A stretch of 64,000 nt of DNA from Flavobacterium circumlabens (GCF_004345565.1 NZ_SLWA01000003.1:248001-312000), one strand, 5' to 3'. Shown: positions 16,599-27,347, counted from the stretch's first letter. Translations and numbers: made by a program. The notes: a model not told the origin generated them from the sequence alone.

Positions 16599-17987
16599 TT
16601 ACAAGTGAATTACTTCGCCATAAGCATCAGCTACAGCTTCCATAACGGCCTCACTCATGGTTGGGTGAGGGTGGATTGATTTTAGGATTTCATGACCTGT
16701 AGTTTCCAGTTTACGGGCTACAACTGCCTCAGCAATCATATCTGTAACTCCGGCACCAATCATGTGGCATCCTAACCATTCTCCGTATTTAGCATCGAAG
16801 ATTACTTTTACGAATCCGTCTGAATTACCGGATGCTTTTGCTTTTCCGGAAGCAGAGAACGGGAATTTACCAATTTTTAAATCGTATCCTTTTTCTCTTG
16901 CCTGTTTTTCAGTCAAACCAACAGAAGCAATTTCAGGAGTTGCGTACGTACAGCCCGGAACGTTTCCGTAATCGATTGGATCTACGTGTAATCCTTTAAT
17001 TTTTTCAACACAGTTGATTCCTTCAGCAGAAGCTACGTGAGCCAAAGCCTGTCCAGGAGTAATGTCTCCAATTGCGTAGTAACCCGGAATGTTTGTTTGA
17101 TTGTAAGCGTTTACTAAGATTTTATCTCTGTCGACAGCGATTCCAACTTCTTCTAAACCTATGTTTTCAATGTTTGTTTTGATTCCAACGGCAGAAAGTA
17201 CAATATCAGCTTCAAGGATTTCTTCTCCTTTGGCTGTTTTTACCGTTGCTTTTACACCAGCTCCCGAAGTATCCAATGATTCTACAGAAGAACTGGTCAT
17301 TACTTTAATACCTGCTTTTTTCAAAGATTTTTCAAATTGTTTTGAGATATCTTCATCTTCTACAGGTACCACGTTTGGCATGAATTCGACAATAGTAACA
17401 TCTGTTCCCATTGAGTTGTAGAAATGTGCAAATTCCACTCCAATTGCTCCTGAACCTACAATAATCATAGATTTTGGCTGCGTTGGTAATGTCATTGCCT
17501 GACGGTATCCGATTACTTTTACACCATCCTGAGGTAAGTTTGGTAACTCACGGGAACGTGCTCCGGTTGCAATGATAATATGATCGGCACTATATTCGGT
17601 AACTTTATTGTCTTTGTCTGTAACGTCCAGTTTTTTTCCCGGTTTTAGTTTTCCAAAACCTTCAATAACGTCAATTTTGTTTTTTTTCATCAGGAACTGA
17701 ACCCCTTTGCTCATTCCTTCTGCAACATTACGGCTACGTTGTACAACTGCAGGGAAATCTTTATCAAAGTCAGAAACTTTTAATCCGTAGTCAGAAGCGT
17801 GTTTCAGATAATCAAAAACCTGAGCTGATTTTAGTAATGCTTTTGTCGGGATACATCCCCAGTTCAAACATACACCACCTAAGTTTTCTTTTTCAACTAC
17901 AGCTACTTTAAAACCTAATTGTGAAGCTCTGATTGCTGTAACATATCCGCCGGGACCACTTCCTAAAACAATAACGTCGTATTTCAT
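16599..17987 (-). CDS. lpdA: Dihydrolipoyl dehydrogenase (E3)
   Basis: A 462-residue flavoprotein that reoxidises dihydrolipoamide with NAD+ in the pyruvate, 2-oxoglutarate and branched-chain dehydrogenase complexes and the glycine cleavage system. The FAD motif GSGPGGYVTA is near residue 9. The redox-active disulfide is in GGVCLNWGCIPTKALL (about 36-51), and the NAD motif IIVGSGAIGVEFA is near 176. The C-terminal interface ends in HPHPTMSEAVMEA with the catalytic His-Glu pair. Length and motifs are normal. It is a single gene with its own terminator. Confidence 0.97.
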   Translation of the reverse strand: MKYDVIVLGSGPGGYVTAIRASQLGFKVAVVEKENLGGVCLNWGCIPTKALLKSAQVFDYLKHASDYGLKVSDFDKDFPAVVQRSRNVAEGMSKGVQFLMKKNKIDVIEGFGKLKPGKKLDVTDKDNKVTEYSADHIIIATGARSRELPNLPQDGVKVIGYRQAMTLPTQPKSMIIVGSGAIGVEFAHFYNSMGTDVTIVEFMPNVVPVEDEDISKQFEKSLKKAGIKVMTSSSVESLDTSGAGVKATVKTAKGEEILEADIVLSAVGIKTNIENIGLEEVGIAVDRDKILVNAYNQTNIPGYYAIGDITPGQALAHVASAEGINCVEKIKGLHVDPIDYGNVPGCTYATPEIASVGLTEKQAREKGYDLKIGKFPFSASGKAKASGNSDGFVKVIFDAKYGEWLGCHMIGAGVTDMIAEAVVARKLETTGHEILKSIHPHPTMSEAVMEAVADAYGEVIHL

Positions 17988-18192
17988 TTTTTTTGCTTTT
18001 AGTATTTACTACCGAAAATGAAGTTTTTGAATCCGAAACTCATTTTCAATTTCTTTGTTATTTGTGATTGCGAATTTAAGGATTTATTTTAAAAAAATAG
18101 TACGATGTAAAAAAGTAAAAAGGTAAAATGTGAAATGTTGATTTAAATATCCTACATCTCTCATTTTACCTTTATCATTTTATTCAAGTCGA

Positions 18193-18777
18193 TTAAACCT
18201 TAATATGTCCCCAGTTTTCACCGCTGGCAATACGTCTGATCTGCATTTCGCTTACGCCGAATTGCTTGGCGATCATTTTCAGACGTGTTTTTTGTTCCGG
18301 TCTGGCGAGAATTTTCTTGATTAACATCACTTTGGTGGTAGTTAATTTTCTTCCGTCCGATTTTAGGTTGTGTTCGATCAGATTCTTTTTGGCCTGGATT
18401 ACATGAGGGCTTTTGCGGCTGTGTTCCATCATTTCGGCTTTTGTTGCCCAACGTAAATTGTTGACATCATCGTTGCTTCTGTTGTAATCTAAATGGAGCA
18501 CATAACTTTGCTCTTCTGATTTTTTCGGAATAAAATACTGCGCTACTAATTTGTATAAAAACAGGTATTTGTTGACAATCTTGTCGTCCTTCTTCACTTT
18601 AAAACGGAATGTTGGATATCCGTCACTTAATCCTCCTTTTAAGAGTCGGCCATTTTGTATTTCGTCTGTAAAACTTATTAAGCGGCCTTTGTTTGAAATG
18701 GCATATCTAAGTTGCAAAGAGGCATTTATTTCTATTTCTTTGAATTCTTCATTTGGATAAAATCTATTTTGTGGCAT
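18193..18777 (-). CDS. NUMOD4/HNH-like DNA-binding protein
   Basis: A 194-residue protein. The N-terminal 'EEFKEIEINASLQLRYAISN' with 'KGRLISF' resembles NUMOD4. The centre 'VLHLDYNRSNDDVNNLRWAT' (about 99-118) matches the HNH motif of homing-type nucleases, but the usual HH pair reads LH. The C terminus 'IAKQFGVSEMQIRRIASGEN' plus WGHI is a helix-turn-helix as found in intron-encoded nucleases. It could be a nuclease or a domesticated regulator; no intron or phage gene is nearby. Confidence 0.75.
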   Translation of the reverse strand: MPQNRFYPNEEFKEIEINASLQLRYAISNKGRLISFTDEIQNGRLLKGGLSDGYPTFRFKVKKDDKIVNKYLFLYKLVAQYFIPKKSEEQSYVLHLDYNRSNDDVNNLRWATKAEMMEHSRKSPHVIQAKKNLIEHNLKSDGRKLTTTKVMLIKKILARPEQKTRLKMIAKQFGVSEMQIRRIASGENWGHIKV

Positions 18778-18977
18778 TGTCTTTTACATTTGATTTGATT
18801 CTCAAATATAAAAAATTCAAAAGGGACAAAGGCTATTGGATTGGTTATGAGGTCTAATTTTATGATTCTTATAACGCTATTTTAACTTTTTTAAGAACTT
18901 TTTTAGCATTTGAAAACGGATTTCACTGCCTAAAATTTAAAAAGGAAGTCATTTTCAACCTAAAAATTAGCATAAAT

Positions 18978-19742
18978 TTACTGATCAAGCCAGTTTTTAA
19001 AATTATTTATTTCTTTTTTGCTAATAATTATGGGATCATTTTCGATAGGAGGAACAGTAAGTTTGAGTTCAATTTTCTGGTTGGAATGCTTGATGACTTC
19101 TTTTATAATACTTCTGCTCACGATGTATTTCCTGTTGACTTTAAAGAAAATAACCGGATCAAGATTGTGAATAATGTCTGTAAGTGTATTGTTGTACAAA
19201 TGGCTGTTTCCTGAATTTACATAAATAAAAAGATGCTTGCCGGAAGCTACAAAATAGGTAATATCGTTCTGGTTGACAGAAATAAGTTTGTATCCGTGAT
19301 TCACCAGAAAGTGACGTTGTATTTTGCTGGTCTCCGGATTTTCGAGTGCGACAAGTGACTGGATGGTAGAATCGCTGTTGAAGGTGTTTTTTATTTTTTT
19401 AAACTTCTCCAGTGCTTCAAACAATTCCTGTTCTTCAAAAGGTTTCAGGAGATAGTCGATGGTGAAATGTTTGAAAACCCTTATGGCATAAGAATCATAG
19501 GCCGTAACGAATATAACAGGCGAGGAGATAATGGTTTTTTCGAAAATTTCGAGACTTTTTCCGTCGCCGAGATGAATGTCCATAAAAGCCAGGTCAACCT
19601 TGTTTTCAGCAAAAAAAGCAACAGCTTCCTTTACCGATTTTAAAACGGTTACTTCTGCTATCGGTACAATATTTTGCTGTTCTAAAATAGATTTCAGATA
19701 ACTCGAAGCAAGATATTCATCTTCAACAATGGCAATTTTCAT
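18978..19742 (-). CDS. LytTR-type response regulator
   Basis: A 254-residue protein with a receiver domain (about 1-120; acidic pair EDE at 7-9, phosphoacceptor Asp55 in MDIHLGDG, Thr in FVTAYDS, Lys in LLKPF) and a LytTR DNA-binding domain (about 145-250; 'YFVASGKHLFIYVN', 'FFKVNRKYIVSRSII'). Its likely partner is the LytS-type kinase at 27348-28916, on the other side of the protease-SusC-SusD genes. The terminator at 19925-19962 separates it from SusD, so it is probably transcribed from its own promoter. Confidence 0.93.
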   Translation of the reverse strand: MKIAIVEDEYLASSYLKSILEQQNIVPIAEVTVLKSVKEAVAFFAENKVDLAFMDIHLGDGKSLEIFEKTIISSPVIFVTAYDSYAIRVFKHFTIDYLLKPFEEQELFEALEKFKKIKNTFNSDSTIQSLVALENPETSKIQRHFLVNHGYKLISVNQNDITYFVASGKHLFIYVNSGNSHLYNNTLTDIIHNLDPVIFFKVNRKYIVSRSIIKEVIKHSNQKIELKLTVPPIENDPIIISKKEINNFKNWLDQ

Positions 19743-19924
19743 CTTCTCTTGAATAGTGTAGGGCTTTGATACTAAAACAAAGCTTGTATTTGACTCTGCA
19801 AATATATTGGTTAAGCTTTATAATTGATGATGTTAAAATCTTTTTTTATTGAAATTTTGAAGGGATTTTATTTATTGAGGTAGTTCAAATCAAGTAATTG
19901 TTTTTATTTCATTACGATGCTAAA

Positions 19925-19962
19925 CAAAAAAAGGCCCAGTTTTGAAACTGGACCTCTTTTAA
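19925..19962 (-). terminator. Terminator after the first SusD gene
   Basis: The stem is aggcccagttt / aaactggacct with a short loop, flanked by A- and T-tracts on both sides. It lies 16 bp past the SusD stop (19978) and marks the end of the protease-SusC-SusD transcript. Confidence 0.85.
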
Positions 19963-19977
19963 AAAAAACAATAGGTA

Positions 19978-21297
19978 TTATAGATTGGGATTGTTTAATC
20001 TCGCATTTGCCGGAAAAATAATGGTATAACGCGGATCGTTTTGTATCAATTTATATTCGTCACCATTTAAAGTGTGAATAATTTCTTTTTGTGTTGTTCT
20101 TCTTAAATCAAACCAACGGTGTCCTTCAACAGCAAATTCACGACGTCTTTCTTCTAAAATGAAGTTGGTTAAATCAGTTGCATTCATTGCATTAACAGTA
20201 GTTTCCAGTTGTGTATATCCTGCAGCGGTATATCTGTTTTTGATAAAACTTAAAACGGTTGTTTTAGCATCACCAATATTGTTCAGTTTTAATGCAGTTT
20301 CTGCTTTTGTCAAATACAACTCAGAAGTTCTGAAAGAACATTTTTGATCGTCATTAGCTCCTTTTTGAATTCTGAAACGGCTTCCGCTCGCTAAGAAATA
20401 TACAGGAAAACGTAAATCAGTTGTTCTGTTATACGCTGCAAGTAAATCTGTTGAAGCGTATGATGTACGTTTAAGACCATTAATGTATCCGTCTTCAAGT
20501 GCTAAAATTGATTCTTTTGAATCGTATTTTGTAGCTAAAACAGGAGTTGCTTTTAAATCAACCAAAACATTGTTTATTGCTAAAGCTTTATTGGCAGCAT
20601 CCTGAGATTTTTGCCATTGTTGCTGGTACAAATAAACACGGCTTTCTAAACTGTACAAAGCAACTTTAGAGAAACGGTAGTTTAGTCCTTTTGTCTGCGT
20701 ACTTACGGTAAGCAATTTTTCTGCTTCTTTAGTGTCAGAGATAATCTGGTTGTAGATTACTTCTACACTTTGTGGTATAAAAACCTGTTCTAAATCTATT
20801 TCCAGTGCTAATGGAATTCCTTTGTCTGAACCTGCAGTTGCAGGATTGTAAGGTTTCCCGAATAAGTTAATCAAATCAAAATAAGCCATTGCTCTCAACG
20901 AATAAGCTTCTCCGATTAATTGATTTCTTTCGTCAGATATTTGTAATTTTTTTGAACCTTCGTTGATTAAAACGTTTGTGTAAAAAATTACAGTATATAA
21001 ATCCTGATATTGAAAACTAGACGTTATACGGTCCGGGTTTACATCCTTCCAAATGTAAATATCCTTGAAAATGTTAAGTTCATCAGCAAATTCGTCCATT
21101 TGCAATTCGTCAGTACGAACAGCGGTCAGAGATTTGTGTTCCGGATAAGTGGCATATCCTGTTGTAAGGACACGACGGTAATCTTCTAATGATTGAGGAA
21201 TAACTCTTCCGACAGGTGTAATGTCCAGATAGTCATCGCAGCTTGTTACAGCTATTGCGGCAACAAAAAATAATATATATTTTGAGAATTTTTTCAT
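19978..21297 (-). CDS. RagB/SusD-family outer-membrane lipoprotein
   Basis: A 439-residue surface lipoprotein. The lipobox is in VAAIAVTSCDDYLDITPVG, with lipidated Cys near residue 20. The TPR-rich SusD core shows 'NQLIGEAYSLRAMAYFDLIN', 'FGKPYNPATAG' and a C-terminal 'EERRREFAVEGHRWFDLRRT', diagnostic of SusD/RagB. It is shorter than most SusD proteins (500-600). Its gene starts 12 bp after SusC stops, the standard SusC-SusD pairing, and it would act as the lid that captures substrate for the SusC barrel. The neighbouring protease suggests peptides as substrate. Confidence 0.95.
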   Translation of the reverse strand: MKKFSKYILFFVAAIAVTSCDDYLDITPVGRVIPQSLEDYRRVLTTGYATYPEHKSLTAVRTDELQMDEFADELNIFKDIYIWKDVNPDRITSSFQYQDLYTVIFYTNVLINEGSKKLQISDERNQLIGEAYSLRAMAYFDLINLFGKPYNPATAGSDKGIPLALEIDLEQVFIPQSVEVIYNQIISDTKEAEKLLTVSTQTKGLNYRFSKVALYSLESRVYLYQQQWQKSQDAANKALAINNVLVDLKATPVLATKYDSKESILALEDGYINGLKRTSYASTDLLAAYNRTTDLRFPVYFLASGSRFRIQKGANDDQKCSFRTSELYLTKAETALKLNNIGDAKTTVLSFIKNRYTAAGYTQLETTVNAMNATDLTNFILEERRREFAVEGHRWFDLRRTTQKEIIHTLNGDEYKLIQNDPRYTIIFPANARLNNPNL

Positions 21298-21309
21298 CTT
21301 TTATTTTTT

Positions 21310-24300
21310 TTAGAAAGTAACATTACATCCTAATGTGAATGATTTAGGAACTGGTTGTGCATAAATGTTTCCGAAAGTTTCAGGATCAAAATACCCTTTG
21401 TAGTCTGAACTAATTACGAATAAATTTCTTGCTTCAACATTAAATCTGATGCTTTGAATATTGATCTGATCGGTAAACGCTTTCGGAAATGTATAGCCTA
21501 GACGTACACTGCTTAATCTCATGTAGCTCATTTCGCTAACCCATGTATCTAAGTAATTTACAACTGGGACAGCAGCTCCCCCTGTTGAGAAATACTGGTA
21601 AGCCATCCATGAATCTCCTGAACCGGACTCCTGACTTGTAATTCCAGGCAGATTAGATGATGTATTCGTTGGAGACCATGCGTTTAAGATATCTCTGCTA
21701 TAGTTCTGACCTCTGTCAACCTGAGTTCCATTATAAGGAGGAGTCCTTACTACAGTTTGCTTAATGTTGAAAGATGCAGCAATTGCAAGGTCAAAATTAC
21801 TCACTTTAAAAGTATTGGTAATACCTCCCGTAAATTTAGGATCTTTATCTCCTAAATAAACAAATAAGTCTCTAAACTCAGCAGGCGTTAATTTTGTATC
21901 GGTAATCTGACCCGGGAAAAAATCAGCATATGGATCAAATAAACCAAAGAAAGTCTGTGCATTTACTGTTTCTCCTTTTTTGTTTACAAATAAAGGGTAA
22001 CCATTTTCATCGATTCCGTTTGTTTTAAATCCAAATACAGCGTTTACTGCATAACCTTCCTGATTTGGTAAAAAGCTGTTATCTCTTACTTCAAGACGAT
22101 CTACATTACTTTTGTTATGAGACAAGTTGATACTTGTGTTCCATTTAAAGTTTGGACGATCGATGTTTTTGGTTGACAAAGTGATTTCGTAACCTTTATT
22201 ACTTACCTGTGCCCAGTTCATATTAGTAAATTCAAAACCATTTTCTAACGGAAGTGATCTAAAACCAATTAAGTCCGTACTTTTTCTTCCGTAAAAATCA
22301 GTTACGATGCTAATACGATTATTAAATAAACCAAGATCCATACCTAAGTTGGTATTTGTTGTTTTTTCCCAACGCAATTTCTCGTTTGGAGGACTAAGTA
22401 CAACAATTGTAGGCTCTGATTGTCCCGGAAGAATAATCGCTGTATTGTTTGAACCCACTACATAAGGAGAAGTTCCCTTGTCAATGTTCCCTTGTAATCC
22501 GTAAGAAGCACGAAGTCTTAAGTTAGAAAGTGTTAAGTTATCTTTTAAGAAATCTTCTTCAGAAACGGCCCATGAAGCAGATGTTGACCAAAGTGGTAAA
22601 TATTTATATTTTGGATCTACACCAAATAAGTCTGAACCATCATATCTCACACTACCAAATACGCTGTATTTTTTGTTGTATGTATAAGCAGCAGTTGCAA
22701 AAAAGGAAGCAAAAGCATTCTCATTGTCAGTTTTAGCATAAGTTCTGTAATCTGATTCCTTAGAGAAACTGGTATTAGGGAAAACAATTTGTTGCGTAGT
22801 TAAGTTTTTGTCATCATAACCAAAACCTTTTGTAGCAACTGAAGTTGTGTGGTTTCTTCTTAATTCATTACCAACCATTGCTTCAATTTCGTGTTTTTCA
22901 CCTATAACTGTAGAGTAGTTGATCATTGTTTTCAGGTTGTACTGAAAAAAGTCTGTGTTTGTGTTTTGGATAACACCACCAACCGGAAGAAAATAAGCCT
23001 GATTTCCACCACTAAAGTAACTTGTTTTTTCTCTTAGGTTTCTTGTGTAGTAGGTATCTTTACCAGCATATTTTTCACTGGCTGTATTATCTAACTGCAA
23101 ACCTAACTGACTTGTTACTTTGACATCTTTCGTAAGTTTATATTCAGCATCTAATAATGCTTTTATAGATCTTGTTTTTAAATCGTAAGATGTATTTGCT
23201 CTTTCCTCTAAGAAATTAAAAGGAACGTGACGGTCTGAATATCCAACAATATCCTCATCATATTTATAACTTCCGTCAGCATTGTAAGGAGTTAAATATG
23301 GGTTTACGTTTCTGGAGTAAGTAGACGGATTTGTAAAGGCATACGAATCTGTTAAGTAAGATGTAGTTTTGTTTTCTGCACCAAAAATACCAACACCTAC
23401 TTTGAATTTATCTGTAATTTCATAGTTGTTTTTTAACGTTAAGTTGTAACGTTTAAAACCAGTTCCAATAGTAGTTCCTTTCTCATCATAGTATCCTAAA
23501 GAGAAATAGTAATCTGATTTTTCACCACCTCCGGATAAACTTAAACCGTGTTGTGTGTTTATGGCAGTTTGGTACAATAAGTTACCCCAGTTTGTGCTGT
23601 TACCTCTTAAGCTGTTGATAGATTGTTGTGTAGCCGGACTCAAAGAAGAGAATCCACCGGCTCTGAAAGCTGCTAATTCATTCGATCCGTTAAGGATACG
23701 AGCAATATCACCACCGGTGTCTCTATAAGTTAAATCTTCACGTCCTGCCATGTTAAGCTCCAAATCAACTTTTTCACTTGCGTTCATTAAGTTTAATTTA
23801 GAAAATTCAGGTCTTTGCGTAATAAAAGTATTCGTATTGAAACTTACTACCATTTTACCTGCTCTACCTTTTTTAGTAGTTACTACGATTACACCATTTG
23901 CAGCACGCGCTCCGTAGATAGCTGTTGCAGCGGCATCTTTTAGAATGGTAATATCTTTAATATCATCAGGGTTTAAACCAGCGATAGAATAATTAGTAAG
24001 ATTATCAATATTGTCTTTATCGTAGTTTTTTGGAACTTCATTGTTCTCTAGTGGTAAACCATCCAGTACCCATAAAGGATCTTGTGTACCGTTAAGAGAA
24101 GCAGTACCCCTGATTCTGATTTTTGCCGGTGCTCCCGGTGCTCCTGACGGAGTACTAACAGCTACCCCTGCAATTTGTCCTACCAATAACTGGTCAATAC
24201 TCGAAACCCCTGTTTGCTGGATCGCAGACATGTCAATTTTTGTAACGGCAGAAGTAAGTTTTCTTTTCTCAATTTTTTGGTATCCTGTTACCACTACCTC

Positions 24301-24651
24301 CTGAAGCTTTGCAGTTTCAGATTTTAAGCTAACAGTATAATTTTTCTGAGCATCTAATTCAAGAGTATACGATTTGTATCCCATAAAAGTAACTCTCAAA
24401 GAGGTAATATTCTTTGCTATTTTCAAGGTAAACTTACCATCAAAATCGGTTGTTGTTCCGATTCCTTCACTTTGAATAATTCCGGCATAGGATGTTTTGT
24501 TTGAAATCGAATTGTTTTCAACAAAAATCGATGCACCGGGTATTGGCGACTGATCGGCTTCGTCTACTATTATACCCGTAATAGTTCGGGTTTCCTGCGA
24601 GTATCCTGCGATGGCCAGGAGAAGCAGTAGGGCATGTAAAATTTTTCTCAT
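21310..24651 (-). CDS. SusC/RagA-family TonB-linked outer-membrane transporter
   Basis: A 1113-residue receptor with a signal peptide (ILHALLLLLAIAGYSQ) and an N-terminal carboxypeptidase-regulatory-like beta domain (about 22-110, with an insertion of about 20 residues). The TonB box is near VVVTGYQ, the plug domain carries 'PAKIRIRGTASLNG' and 'LKDAAATAIYGARAANG', and a 22-strand barrel ends in an aromatic 'SFTLGCNVTF'. It is paired with the SusD gene downstream. The metalloprotease 18 bp upstream suggests that it imports peptides or protein breakdown products. Confidence 0.95.
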   Translation of the reverse strand: MRKILHALLLLLAIAGYSQETRTITGIIVDEADQSPIPGASIFVENNSISNKTSYAGIIQSEGIGTTTDFDGKFTLKIAKNITSLRVTFMGYKSYTLELDAQKNYTVSLKSETAKLQEVVVTGYQKIEKRKLTSAVTKIDMSAIQQTGVSSIDQLLVGQIAGVAVSTPSGAPGAPAKIRIRGTASLNGTQDPLWVLDGLPLENNEVPKNYDKDNIDNLTNYSIAGLNPDDIKDITILKDAAATAIYGARAANGVIVVTTKKGRAGKMVVSFNTNTFITQRPEFSKLNLMNASEKVDLELNMAGREDLTYRDTGGDIARILNGSNELAAFRAGGFSSLSPATQQSINSLRGNSTNWGNLLYQTAINTQHGLSLSGGGEKSDYYFSLGYYDEKGTTIGTGFKRYNLTLKNNYEITDKFKVGVGIFGAENKTTSYLTDSYAFTNPSTYSRNVNPYLTPYNADGSYKYDEDIVGYSDRHVPFNFLEERANTSYDLKTRSIKALLDAEYKLTKDVKVTSQLGLQLDNTASEKYAGKDTYYTRNLREKTSYFSGGNQAYFLPVGGVIQNTNTDFFQYNLKTMINYSTVIGEKHEIEAMVGNELRRNHTTSVATKGFGYDDKNLTTQQIVFPNTSFSKESDYRTYAKTDNENAFASFFATAAYTYNKKYSVFGSVRYDGSDLFGVDPKYKYLPLWSTSASWAVSEEDFLKDNLTLSNLRLRASYGLQGNIDKGTSPYVVGSNNTAIILPGQSEPTIVVLSPPNEKLRWEKTTNTNLGMDLGLFNNRISIVTDFYGRKSTDLIGFRSLPLENGFEFTNMNWAQVSNKGYEITLSTKNIDRPNFKWNTSINLSHNKSNVDRLEVRDNSFLPNQEGYAVNAVFGFKTNGIDENGYPLFVNKKGETVNAQTFFGLFDPYADFFPGQITDTKLTPAEFRDLFVYLGDKDPKFTGGITNTFKVSNFDLAIAASFNIKQTVVRTPPYNGTQVDRGQNYSRDILNAWSPTNTSSNLPGITSQESGSGDSWMAYQYFSTGGAAVPVVNYLDTWVSEMSYMRLSSVRLGYTFPKAFTDQINIQSIRFNVEARNLFVISSDYKGYFDPETFGNIYAQPVPKSFTLGCNVTF

Positions 24652-24669
24652 GTTTTTGGGGGTTATTTA

Positions 24670-27261
24670 TTAAAAGGTTGTGTTACTTAATGCTTTTTCT
24701 ATTCTTTGTATTAAATCTGTATAATGGTTCTGGGTCGACTGATCTCCGGTATTCTTTTTGCTTTTTAACAGTTGAAGCACTTTTCCAAGCTCTCCTTTTT
24801 TATCAGAAGTGACTTCTGTAATTCTTTTTAAAGAGGACTGATTAATGTTTCTTATCATTTCTCCGTCCTGCATATACGTACATAACTGAGGCATACTTAA
24901 GGTATGTAAATCAACTGTTTTCTTAGGTTCTGTTTTTTCAAATATTTTATTGGTCGACACAATTAAAATATCTACATAATTCTTTTGGGTCATACGCTCC
25001 AGAATCGTTAGTGATTTGTTTAAGATCGTTGGGGCAAAAACCTGCTGATGTATTTTTTTGAACAATTCATTTACGGTAAATACCTTTTCTTTGGTTTCGT
25101 TTCGCTGGTATAACTCATTCTCCGTCATTCTTAATAAACGGTCATCGCTCAATAAATCGTACAATATCCCGCATTGTAATTCTCTTGACAAAGTGTAAGG
25201 CGTATATTCATAAGGTCCCAGTGGAGAATCTTTTAACGGATTCGTTTTGTCCAGAATCGAATTGAAAAACAACCATTGTGGAATCGTAATCACGTTCTTC
25301 ATCAGATAGTCTGCCGCTCTTTTTTGCATTACGGCAGGAACCGGAACGTAGCTTTGTTTGTTGTCTCCGTGAACCGTTACGTTAAGATACATACCACCAA
25401 TATTATTTAATACGTGGCGGTTGTACAATTGCCACTGACCGATGGTTCCAATGTATAATTTAGCCGTTTCGTAATAAGACTGATCCTTATCGTACGTCCA
25501 GTCTAAAATATTATCTACGACACGTTTTAAGTTTTTCAATCCGTATTCACTTGCTTTTACAGCATCATTTCCTAAATCTTCCGATTGGGAACGCGGATCA
25601 ATTACTTCCCCCTGCTGTTCGCCATAAAAATAAATCGGATCGTTTTGATGTAAAGTAATTAGGGAATTCAGTTTTAATCTCTCATTATCATTATTAGCAT
25701 ACCATCTGTATCCCCATTCAATAGCATATTTATCATATTCCCCAATTTTTGGAGTAATAGCTGTAACATTATCTTCCGGTTGTGCGACATAATTATAACG
25801 TGCATAATCCATAATCGAAGGAGCTGTTCCGCCCATTTTTGCCGTGAAATCCTTAGAACGTAAAGACTCAACATCATAAGCAAAAGAAGAACCCATATTA
25901 TGTTTCAGTCCGAAAGTATGACCTACTTCGTGAGACGATACAAAACGAATCGCTTCTCCCATATGCTCGTCGCTAAAGGTATTTCCTCTTGCTTTCGGAT
26001 CAATTGGCCCGGTCTGAATACGCATCCAGCTCTGTAAAGACGTCATTACATTATGCCACCAGATGATATCGGCTTCAATAATTTCACCACTTCTTGGGTC
26101 AACAACCGATGGTCCCATCGCATTTGACTTTTGCGAAGCAGCATAAGTAATAACAGAATAACGTACATCGTCAATATCAAAATCCAAATCGGCTGCTGTA
26201 GGCTCTTTGGCAATTATAGCATTTTTAAAACCGGCTTTTTCGAAAGCAACCTGCCAGTCGTGAACACCGTCAATAATATATTTTCTCCACTGTTTTGGAG
26301 TCGAAGGATCGATATAATAAACAATAGGTTTTTTAGGTTCCACCAATTCACCTTTCAGATATCTTTCTTCATCTTCCTTTTTTGGTTCCAATCTCCAGCG
26401 GGTAATCAGCTCTTTTTCAACCATTGCCTGTTGGGCATCGGCAAAATACCAGTGTTTTTCGGTGAAATAGCCAATGCGGTTATCGGAAAAACGCGGTTTC
26501 ATTGGAACTTTGTCCAGTAAAACAATATTACTGGTCACACCAAGGGTTACAGATAAAGCAGGACCGCCTTCACTAACCGAAGTAGTCAATTGTGATTTTA
26601 CCACAACATTCTTCGGGAATGCTTTTAAGCTTTCTATATAGGATAAATTCGATTGTACAGAACCTCCAAAGCTGATATTGCTCAAAACATCATTGAAGCT
26701 TTTTTGTTTTCCGTCAAAAATTTTGTTGACCTTAATAACAATCGAAGTCGAATCATTATTTTTGGTTTCAATATCAAATACTTCAATAATAGATTCCGAG
26801 AAATTATCTTTTACAGAAGCTGTTATCGCATCCTCTTTTGGAGAAGAAACTTTAGGCAGATAAGATTTTACCCAAACTTTCTTTGCTACTGTATCTTTAT
26901 AGAAACGGATTACTTTGTTTTCGTAATTCATTCCTTTATTTAATCCGAAATCATTAACTTCAAAAGGAACCTGAGATAATTTGTTTACGACTAAAAATTC
27001 TCTTTCGAATAAACTGTCCTGGATTTCAAAGTAAACATCCGTTTTAACCTGGATGATATTAAAAAGACCTTTTTTTACCGTTCCTTTTTTTACAAGGTCA
27101 TTGTATTTTTTTCCTTTTTTAGAAGAAGTCGAGTCTTTTGCTATTTCAGTATTGTTTTCTTTTTTCTTATTCTTTTGTGAAAAAACAGAAATAGGGCCTA
27201 CTAAAAATAAAACTAATGCAACGATTACTTTTAAGTTACACAGGATTGCCTTTTCCCTCAT
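24670..27261 (-). CDS. Exported zinc-dependent metalloprotease (DUF5117/DUF4953 type)
   Basis: An 863-residue protein with an N-terminal signal (VIVALVLFLVGPISVFSQ) and a Lys/Glu-rich spacer. DUF5117-like strands cover about 60-310, and the catalytic domain holds HEVGHTFGLKH (His444, Glu445, His448, His454), a metzincin-like HExxHxxGxxH zinc site. A following 'SIMDYARYNYVAQPED' could provide the Met-turn. The family is common beside SusCD genes in Bacteroidetes. It starts the SusCD transcript (18 bp to SusC) and probably supplies extracellular peptides. Confidence 0.92.
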   Translation of the reverse strand: MREKAILCNLKVIVALVLFLVGPISVFSQKNKKKENNTEIAKDSTSSKKGKKYNDLVKKGTVKKGLFNIIQVKTDVYFEIQDSLFEREFLVVNKLSQVPFEVNDFGLNKGMNYENKVIRFYKDTVAKKVWVKSYLPKVSSPKEDAITASVKDNFSESIIEVFDIETKNNDSTSIVIKVNKIFDGKQKSFNDVLSNISFGGSVQSNLSYIESLKAFPKNVVVKSQLTTSVSEGGPALSVTLGVTSNIVLLDKVPMKPRFSDNRIGYFTEKHWYFADAQQAMVEKELITRWRLEPKKEDEERYLKGELVEPKKPIVYYIDPSTPKQWRKYIIDGVHDWQVAFEKAGFKNAIIAKEPTAADLDFDIDDVRYSVITYAASQKSNAMGPSVVDPRSGEIIEADIIWWHNVMTSLQSWMRIQTGPIDPKARGNTFSDEHMGEAIRFVSSHEVGHTFGLKHNMGSSFAYDVESLRSKDFTAKMGGTAPSIMDYARYNYVAQPEDNVTAITPKIGEYDKYAIEWGYRWYANNDNERLKLNSLITLHQNDPIYFYGEQQGEVIDPRSQSEDLGNDAVKASEYGLKNLKRVVDNILDWTYDKDQSYYETAKLYIGTIGQWQLYNRHVLNNIGGMYLNVTVHGDNKQSYVPVPAVMQKRAADYLMKNVITIPQWLFFNSILDKTNPLKDSPLGPYEYTPYTLSRELQCGILYDLLSDDRLLRMTENELYQRNETKEKVFTVNELFKKIHQQVFAPTILNKSLTILERMTQKNYVDILIVSTNKIFEKTEPKKTVDLHTLSMPQLCTYMQDGEMIRNINQSSLKRITEVTSDKKGELGKVLQLLKSKKNTGDQSTQNHYTDLIQRIEKALSNTTF

Positions 27262-27347
27262 TGTGGTGTTAATTTTAGGTTAATTTTTGATCGAAAATAT
27301 TTGTAATTCGGCCAAAAAAAAAAGAAAAAGGAGTGAATGGCTTTTTT

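Noticed and set aside
18193..18777. An active homing endonuclease with an intron or mobile element.
   Set aside because: No intron, split gene or phage gene is nearby, and the HNH motif has Leu in place of one His.
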